12,529 bases of DNA from SLRI01 sp964528705. GTDB taxonomy: Bacteria; Pseudomonadota; Alphaproteobacteria; Geminicoccales; Geminicoccaceae. The position numbers and the translations under genes were made by a program. Where the stretch lies: positions 1 through 12,529 of the forward strand of contig CAZGUW010000137.1 of assembly GCA_964528705.1 (NCBI GenBank), read 5' to 3'. The notes below the pieces were generated by a model. The model was given only the letters and a program-made list of their open reading frames with translations. It ran no database searches and was not told the DNA's origin. Positions 7,501-12,529 of the stretch are shown here, one piece after another (the stretch's first letter is position 1; every line of letters begins with the position of its first letter).

Positions 7501-7646
7501 GTCGTGATGCTGACCACGGCCCGGTCGACGTCGGGCAGCTCGCGCACCGGCAGGCGGCTGAGCGAGGCGATGCCGAAGACGACGATGAGCAGGCTGACCA
7601 CCGTCGCGAGTACGGGGCGACGGATGCTCAGCTCGGAGAGTGTCAC
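4548..7646 (-). CDS. RND efflux pump, inner-membrane permease (HAE-type, AcrB/MdtB-like)
   Basis: A 1032-residue proton-driven RND permease, full length for the family, which takes substrates from periplasm or inner membrane and drives them out through an adaptor and an outer-membrane channel. Helix 1 is about residues 11-29 (PVLATVVSLL). The first large periplasmic loop follows to about 330, helices 2-6 span about 335-485, a second loop about 545-850, and helices 8-12 lie after 850. The proton-relay aspartates are Asp400-Asp401 in LAIGLVVDDAIVMLEN, and the partner lysine is Lys918 in LIGLMAKNGILIVEFAN. This motif set fits multidrug or hydrophobe pumps, not the heavy-metal (CusA) branch. The start is GTG, overlapping the adaptor stop by four bases (GTGA). 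Substrate cannot be read from the sequence. The gene is intact and ends 9 bases from the convergent SMR gene. Confidence 0.94.
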   Translation of the reverse strand: MTLSELSIRRPVLATVVSLLIVVFGIASLSRLPVRELPDVDRAVVSITTMYTGAAPEIVDTDITEVIEGAVAGISGVREITSESRRGRGRTVITFNTDRDIDEAANDVRDAVARVRASLPEDADEPRIVKSDSDADPVMRIGIVSDRMNPAEITDYVERFLVDRLATLDGVANVEINGQRRFAIRIWLDRRALAARNLTTSDIEAALRRNNLELPAGEVESTSRELTVRLDSRLRDVESFRRLVVATADGYPIRLADVARVELGAEDDSTFVRSDGRPAVGINVLRQSQANTIAISEAVRNEIDLLRPILPAGMDIVVGSDDAIFIAASIREVLIALGISIILVVLVIFVFLLSLRATLVPAVTIPVAIIGAFILIQALGFSINVLTLLALILAIGLVVDDAIVMLENIQRRIEEGETPITASVLGARQVTFAIIATSLTLIAVFVPLSFMQGQVGRLFIEFGLVLAAAVLISTFVALTLCPALCSRVLKARTAGTETTGGGRAARAVGDLYRRLLTRALAAPLPILVLGLLLAATSAGLYLALPQELTPKEDRGVFFVPITAPQGSTVAYTDEHVAMVEDLVRPLTENGEVASMFAIAGSWNANNRGFVVGRLADWAERERPQQAIVGELIPKVSGISGVRAFPVSPAGLGLRGSSTPLRVVIGGPDFQSAKEWADDIVERAEANENLQNLEVDFEENQPQLTLRVDRDRADDLDIPLETIAQTLQTLLASREVTEYIDRGREYPVIIQARHEDRRSPTDLANIFVRSGKGDRLVPLTALVSAEEAAAAPSLRRYDRLPAVTITASLADGYDLGAAIDYIQAIALDTLPAEAHLGFAGQSREFLEAKGGILLTFGLALLIVFLVLAAQFESWIHPLIIMLTVPLAVAGALFALYVTGLSLNVYSQIGVVLLIGLMAKNGILIVEFANQLRDEGHTVREAVVEAAVLRLRPIVMTVVSTVLGAVPLVIASGAGAESRIAIGTVIIGGLSLASVLTLVLTPVLYDLLARFTRPASVVGRELEAELPGRTRPAE

Positions 7647-8752
7647 CCGATGTCTCCCGAAGGCAGGGCGATGTGGTCCGGCTCGATGGTCTCGGGCAGC
7701 TCGTAGCTGATGGCGACGCCGTCGCGCAGGCGCTGCAGCCCGCGCGTGATCACGAGCTCGCCTTCCTCGAGGCCGTCCCTGATCTCGATCACGCCGACGC
7801 TGCGCGTGCCGAGGTCGACGGGCCGCCGCTCGGCGCGCTCGGGGCCCGCCACATAGACGAAGCTGCGATCCGCCTCGCTGACCACGGCCTCCTCCGGGAC
7901 GATGACCGCATCGCGCTCGCCGAGCGTGATGTCGACCAGGACGAAGAGGCCCGCCGGCAGGACGAGGTCGGGGTTGGGGAGCGAGGCGCGCACGCGGAAG
8001 GCGCGGCTGTTGACGTCGACGCGCGTGTCGATGCTGGTGAGCGTGCCGGCGAAGCTGCGGTCGGGGAAGCTCGTGCTGCTGGCCTGGACCTTGAGGCCCG
8101 GCTGGATGCGGCCGTAGAAGACCTCCGGCAGCATGAACTCGACGATCATCTCGCTGCGGTCGTCGAGCGTGGTGATCACCGTGTCGTTGTCGACCCGGGC
8201 ACCCAGATCGACCCGGCGGATGCCGACCACCCCGTCGAAGGGGGCGCGGACCAGCCGGTCCTCGAGCCGCTGCGCCGCCCGGTCCACCCGCGCCTGGGCG
8301 GCAGCGGCGGCGGCCTCGAGCTCGACCACGGTGGCCTCGGCGACGTTGTTGCTGGCGCGCAGCCGCCGGGCGCGATCCAGCGCCGATTCCGCTTCCTTCA
8401 ACATCGCCCGCGCCTCGACGAGGTCGGCCTGCTCGATGGCGTCGTCGAGGCGTGCCAGCACGGCGCCGGCCTCGACCGGCTGGCCCGGCTCGAACAGGAG
8501 CTCGATGATCCGGCCCGAGGCGAGCGACACGATCTCGATCGCCTGGTTGGCCAGCGTCGTGCCGACCGCCTCGGCCCGGTCGCGCACCACTTCGCGCACC
8601 ACGGGCGCGACCTCGACGCTGATCGTCCGCCCGCCACCCCGGCCATCGCCGGAGATGGCGCTTTCCGCCGTCAGATGGTCGTAAAAGTAATAGCCGCCGG
8701 CCGCCCCGCCGAGGAGCAGCAGCGACAGCACGATTTGACGAACGGTCGACAA
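7643..8752 (-). CDS. RND periplasmic adaptor (membrane fusion protein)
   Basis: A 369-residue adaptor linking the RND pump to an outer-membrane channel. It has one N-terminal membrane segment (about 5-23, VRQIVLSLLLLGGAAGG) and no lipobox cysteine, so it is membrane-anchored rather than a lipoprotein. The two lipoyl half-motifs are at about 74-101 (VSLASGRIIELLFEPGQPV) and about 168-190 (RAPFDGVVGIRRVDLGARV), flanking an alpha-helical hairpin (about 104-165) that is short and Ala/Glu-rich. Beta-barrel and membrane-proximal domains follow. The TTG start is supported by GGAG 8 bases upstream, and no nearer ATG fits before the membrane segment. It is the first gene of a two-gene operon with the pump; no TolC-like gene lies nearby, so the channel must be encoded elsewhere. 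Likely control site upstream is listed separately. Confidence 0.92.
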   Translation of the reverse strand: MSTVRQIVLSLLLLGGAAGGYYFYDHLTAESAISGDGRGGGRTISVEVAPVVREVVRDRAEAVGTTLANQAIEIVSLASGRIIELLFEPGQPVEAGAVLARLDDAIEQADLVEARAMLKEAESALDRARRLRASNNVAEATVVELEAAAAAAQARVDRAAQRLEDRLVRAPFDGVVGIRRVDLGARVDNDTVITTLDDRSEMIVEFMLPEVFYGRIQPGLKVQASSTSFPDRSFAGTLTSIDTRVDVNSRAFRVRASLPNPDLVLPAGLFVLVDITLGERDAVIVPEEAVVSEADRSFVYVAGPERAERRPVDLGTRSVGVIEIRDGLEEGELVITRGLQRLRDGVAISYELPETIEPDHIALPSGDIG

Positions 8753-8818
8753 GAATCCGTCTCCGACGCGGGTCCGGGTGGATGCGCTAGAGTTAGCGGA
8801 GCTTCAGCGTCGAGCAAG

Positions 8819-8841
8819 CAATTACGTGTCGCGCAATTGTA
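8819..8841 (-). promoter_or_regulatory. Candidate -10 box overlapped by an imperfect palindrome, upstream of the RND operon
   Basis: On the minus strand a TACAAT hexamer (8836-8841) resembles a -10 box. It overlaps an imperfect inverted repeat at 8819-8839: CAATTACG and CGCAATTG, 7 of 8 positions paired, separated by 5 bases. No good -35 box stands 16-18 bases upstream. This would put a transcript start near 8829, giving about 77 bases of leader before the TTG of the adaptor. The layout fits a repressor operator of the TetR or similar sort, but no regulator gene is in the window. The surrounding bases are the most AT-rich of the intergenic region. Confidence 0.35.
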
Positions 8842-8848
8842 CCCAAAT

Positions 8849-8885
8849 TTCGCGCGGTTGTATCGCGAAGGTGCCGAGGCGCACC
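8849..8885 (-). terminator. Two small hairpins downstream of glycerate kinase, possible weak terminator
   Basis: Reading the minus strand after the glycerate kinase stop, a 5-base-pair stem (GGTGC/GCACC, 8870-8885) is followed by a 6-base-pair stem (TTCGCG/CGCGAA, 8849-8869, 9-base loop) and then ATTT. Stems are short and the U run is poor, so this is a tentative call. Confidence 0.25.
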
Positions 8886-8892
8886 CCGGGGC

Positions 8893-10158
8893 TCAGGTGA
8901 TGAGCACTGCCCGGAAATCGTTGACGTTGGTCAGGGTCGGGCCGGTGACGACCTGCTGGCCCAGGCCGGCGAAGAAGGTGTGGCCGTCATTGCGGGCGAG
9001 GCTGGCCTTGGCGGCGAGGCCGAGCTCCTCTGCCTTCGCCAGGGTCGCGTCGTCGATCCACGCGCCGGCCACCTCCGCCGCCCCGTCGACGCCGTCCGTG
9101 TCGGCGGCGATGGCGCTCACCCCCGCCAGGCCGTCCAGCGCCACGGCGAGGGCCAGGAGGAACTCGACGTTCCGCCCGCCATTGCCGTCGCCCCTGACGG
9201 TGACCGTCGTTTCGCCGCCCGAGAGCAGCACGCAGGGCCGCGGGCAGGGCTGGCCGTGGCGGATCACCTGCTTGGCGATGCCGGCCATTACCTTGGCGAC
9301 GTCGCGGCTCTCGCCCTCGAGGCTGTCGCCGAGGATCAAGGGCGTGATGCCGGCGGCACGCGCCACCTCCGCCGCCGCCTCGAGCGAGGCCTGGGGGGTG
9401 GCGATCATCACCGTCTCCGCCCGCTCGAGGCGCGGGTCGCCCGGCTTGACGCTCTCGCAGGCGGGATCCTCGAGATGGCGCCGCACATGCGGGGCGAGCG
9501 CGATCCCGTACTTCTCGATCAGCGCCAGCGCGTCCTCGCGGGTCGTCGGGTCCGACACGGTCGGGCCGGAGGCGATCACGGCCGGATCGTCGCCCGGCAC
9601 GTCGGAGATCATGAGCGCCACCAGCCGCGCCGGATGCGCCGCAGCGGCGAGCCGACCGCCCTTGATCGCCGAGAGATGCTTGCGCACGCAGTTCATCTCG
9701 TCGATCGAGGCCCCCGAGCGCAGCAGCGCACGATTGACGGTCTGCTTGTCCTCGAGGCTGAGGCCCGGCGCGGGCAGCGCCAGCAGCGCCGAGCCGCCGC
9801 CCGAGATCAGCGCCAGGACGAGATCGTCCTCGTTGAGGCCATCGACCATGGCGAGGATGCGCGCCGCCGCGGCCTCGCCCGCCGCGTCCGGCACCGGATG
9901 CGCCGCCTCGACGATCTCGATGTGCTCGCAGGGCACGGCATGGTCGTAGCGGGTCACGACGAGACCCTCGAGCGGGCCCGGCCAGTGCTGCTCGACTGCG
10001 CGGGCCATGGCGGCGCTCGCCTTGCCGGCGCCGATCACGATCGTGCGACCCTCGGGCGGCTCCGGCAGATGTCCCGGCACGGCACGCTCCGGCATGGCAG
10101 CCGAAACCGCCGCGTCCAGCATCGCCCGAAGCAGCTTCTCCGGTCCGGCCTCGCTCAT
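8893..10158 (-). CDS. gckA: Glycerate 2-kinase (MOFRL family, GckA/TtuD-like)
   Basis: A 421-residue cytoplasmic kinase of the two-domain MOFRL family that phosphorylates D-glycerate to 2-phosphoglycerate, feeding lower glycolysis, tartronate/glyoxylate use or the serine cycle. Such proteins are often mislabelled hydroxypyruvate reductase (TtuD). Visible features are VIGAGKASAAM (41-51) with the conserved Lys46, LISGGGSALL (117-126), MNCVRKHLSAIKGG (155-168) and SDVPGDDPAVIASGPT (185-200). The C-terminal MOFRL domain has LLSGGETTVTVRG (311-323), GRNVEF (328-333) and DTDGVDG (353-359). Length is typical. An AAGGGG site sits about 7 bases before the ATG. The gene begins only 24 bases after the base of the rpmJ terminator hairpin, leaving no room for a separate promoter between them. 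2-phosphoglycerate is one step from PEP, but any link to the PTS genes 5 kb away is only metabolic. Confidence 0.93.
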   Translation of the reverse strand: MSEAGPEKLLRAMLDAAVSAAMPERAVPGHLPEPPEGRTIVIGAGKASAAMARAVEQHWPGPLEGLVVTRYDHAVPCEHIEIVEAAHPVPDAAGEAAAARILAMVDGLNEDDLVLALISGGGSALLALPAPGLSLEDKQTVNRALLRSGASIDEMNCVRKHLSAIKGGRLAAAAHPARLVALMISDVPGDDPAVIASGPTVSDPTTREDALALIEKYGIALAPHVRRHLEDPACESVKPGDPRLERAETVMIATPQASLEAAAEVARAAGITPLILGDSLEGESRDVAKVMAGIAKQVIRHGQPCPRPCVLLSGGETTVTVRGDGNGGRNVEFLLALAVALDGLAGVSAIAADTDGVDGAAEVAGAWIDDATLAKAEELGLAAKASLARNDGHTFFAGLGQQVVTGPTLTNVNDFRAVLIT

Positions 10159-10170
10159 GCCCGCCCCTTA

Positions 10171-10207
10171 CCTGAAAACAACAAAGCCGGGACAATGCCC
10201 GGCTTTT
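10171..10207 (-). terminator. Rho-independent terminator after rpmJ
   Basis: On the minus strand a perfect 9-base-pair stem AAAGCCGGG / CCCGGCTTT (10183-10206) with a 6-base loop is followed by GTTGTTTTC. It lies 23 bases after the rpmJ stop and fits an intrinsic terminator for the rpmE-rpmJ operon. Its tail lies within the leader of the glycerate kinase gene. Confidence 0.85.
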
Positions 10208-10229
10208 GTCCGCGTCGAGGGAGCCGGCT

Positions 10230-10355
10230 TCAGCCCTGGCGGGCCTTGAAGCGCGGGTCCTTCTTGTTGATGACGTAGACGCGACCCTTGCGGCGCACGA
10301 GGCGGCAATCCTTGTGGCGCGTCTTCGCCGTCTTCAGCGAGTTGCGAATCTTCAT
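10230..10355 (-). CDS. rpmJ: 50S ribosomal protein L36, zinc-ribbon-free (YkgO-like) type
   Basis: A 41-residue basic protein, MKIRNSLKTAKTRHKD through to the conserved end NKKDPRFKARQG. L36 binds 23S rRNA in the large subunit. The zinc-binding form has three Cys and one His in a ribbon; here only one cysteine (Cys17) remains, so it should not bind zinc, matching the 41-residue 'type B' form. A GGAG site lies 8 bases upstream of the ATG. It follows rpmE after 29 bases on the same strand and is closed by a strong terminator 23 bases later, so the two form an operon. Identification is certain. Confidence 0.95.
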   Translation of the reverse strand: MKIRNSLKTAKTRHKDCRLVRRKGRVYVINKKDPRFKARQG

Positions 10356-10384
10356 CGTCGTCTCCGATGCCTCGAATGGCGCGA

Positions 10385-10609
10385 TCAGGACTTCCGGCGG
10401 AAGCTCTGGAAGCGCCGGTTGAACTTCTCCACCTGACCACGCTCGCGCAGCTGCATCGAGCCGCCGGTCCAGGCGGGATGGGACTTCGGATCGACGTCGA
10501 GCGTGAGCGTGTCGCCCTCCGCACCCCAGGTCGAGCGCGTCTTGAAGGTCGAGCCGTCCGTCATCACCACGTTGATCTCGTGGTAAGCCGGGTGGATATC
10601 CTTTTTCAC
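10385..10609 (-). CDS. rpmE: 50S ribosomal protein L31, cysteine-free type
   Basis: A 74-residue L31, a large-subunit protein that bridges to the 30S head. MKKDIHPAYHEINVVMTDG, STWGAEGDTLTLDVDPKSHPAWTGG (about 26-50, quoted in part) and the basic tail VEKFNRRFQSFRRK are family features. No cysteine is present, so it lacks the zinc site of the classical form. The start is GTG, supported by AGAGGA about 9 bases upstream and by the family start MKxDIHP. A consensus-like promoter lies 53-58 bases upstream of the start codon at its -35, giving a leader of about 22 bases. It is divergent from the ABC exporter gene. Confidence 0.95.
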   Translation of the reverse strand: MKKDIHPAYHEINVVMTDGSTFKTRSTWGAEGDTLTLDVDPKSHPAWTGGSMQLRERGQVEKFNRRFQSFRRKS

Positions 10610-10638
10610 GGGAACTTTCCTCTAAGCCAAGCCGCCGG

Positions 10639-10667
10639 TATATAGCGGGGCAGCAGGGCGAACTCAA
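10639..10667 (-). promoter_or_regulatory. Sigma70-type promoter of rpmE-rpmJ
   Basis: On the minus strand TTGAGT (-35, 10662-10667) is separated by exactly 17 bases from TATATA (-10, 10639-10644). The start of transcription would be near 10632, about 22 bases before the GTG of rpmE. It stands out in otherwise GC-rich sequence. Confidence 0.8.
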
Positions 10668-10757
10668 GCCTTCGCCGGCACCCTTTCGCGCGGGTTCGCT
10701 GTCGCACCCCTGGCGGCCGACTGCCCGATTCGTCCGAACTCCCAGGGAGCCCCCCGC
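10668..10757 (+). other. Divergent intergenic region before the ABC exporter
   Basis: About 90 bases between the rpmE promoter and the ABC exporter start. It holds the exporter's ribosome site AGGGAG (10744-10749, 8 bases before ATG). I see no plus-strand -35/-10 pair, operator or hairpin of note. Confidence 0.6.

Positions 10758-12529
<1,772 letters not shown>

Noticed and set aside
4842..7706. Plus-strand open frame of 954 codons opposite the RND pump
   Set aside because: It is the antisense shadow of a GC-rich gene whose codons end in G/C. The product is an Asp/Glu/Arg/Gly-rich string without any family pattern, and the opposite strand has an intact RND pump.
8753..8892. Small RNA or riboswitch in the adaptor leader
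   Set aside because: Only short stems are present; no conserved riboswitch core is recognisable.
7640..9949. Plus-strand open frame of 769 codons opposite the adaptor and glycerate kinase
   Set aside because: It spans two unrelated genes and an intergenic region; composition switches where the underlying genes change. No domain is visible.

Overview
The window is high-GC bacterial DNA, and codons end in G or C almost throughout. The gene content points to an alphaproteobacterium: a cysteine-free L31 next to a 41-residue L36, a MOFRL-type glycerate kinase, and a separate dhaM-ptsH-ptsI set. The lineage is an inference from protein style, not from a marker gene. A run of 10 Ns and two or three reading-frame breaks suggest a draft or metagenomic assembly.

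Left block (1-4157, minus strand). A very compact operon reads right to left: a histidine phosphatase (broken here), a Tm-1-like ATP-binding protein (UPF0261), a TIM-barrel protein of the 'phosphoenolpyruvate hydrolase' family, DhaM, HPr (ptsH) and enzyme I (ptsI, running off the left edge). From the Tm-1-like gene to ptsI there is no non-coding base: each stop abuts or overlaps the next start. HPr, EI and DhaM form a phosphorelay that would take phosphate from PEP to the DhaK/DhaL dihydroxyacetone kinase, whose genes are not in view. The Tm-1-like and TIM-barrel proteins are the two halves of the plant Tm-1 virus-resistance protein, and their bacterial job is unsettled. Finding both inside a PEP-driven phosphorelay operon is the most interesting biology here.

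Middle block (4209-8752). An EmrE-type SMR exporter (plus strand) meets a two-gene RND efflux operon (adaptor then pump, minus strand) tail to tail. No outer-membrane channel gene is present. A short intergenic region upstream of the adaptor carries a candidate -10 box overlapping an imperfect palindrome.

Right block (8893-12529). Glycerate 2-kinase (minus) lies downstream of an rpmE-rpmJ operon (minus) that has a clear sigma70-type promoter and a good intrinsic terminator. Divergent from rpmE is a type I ABC half-exporter (plus strand) that is open at the right edge.

No tRNA, rRNA, CRISPR array, IS element or phage gene is visible. No stretch over 300 bases lacks a gene. Three sequence-quality problems matter to anyone using this window: the end of ptsI (left of about 122), the N gap with foreign-looking flank (about 3985-4058), and a frameshift near 3762.
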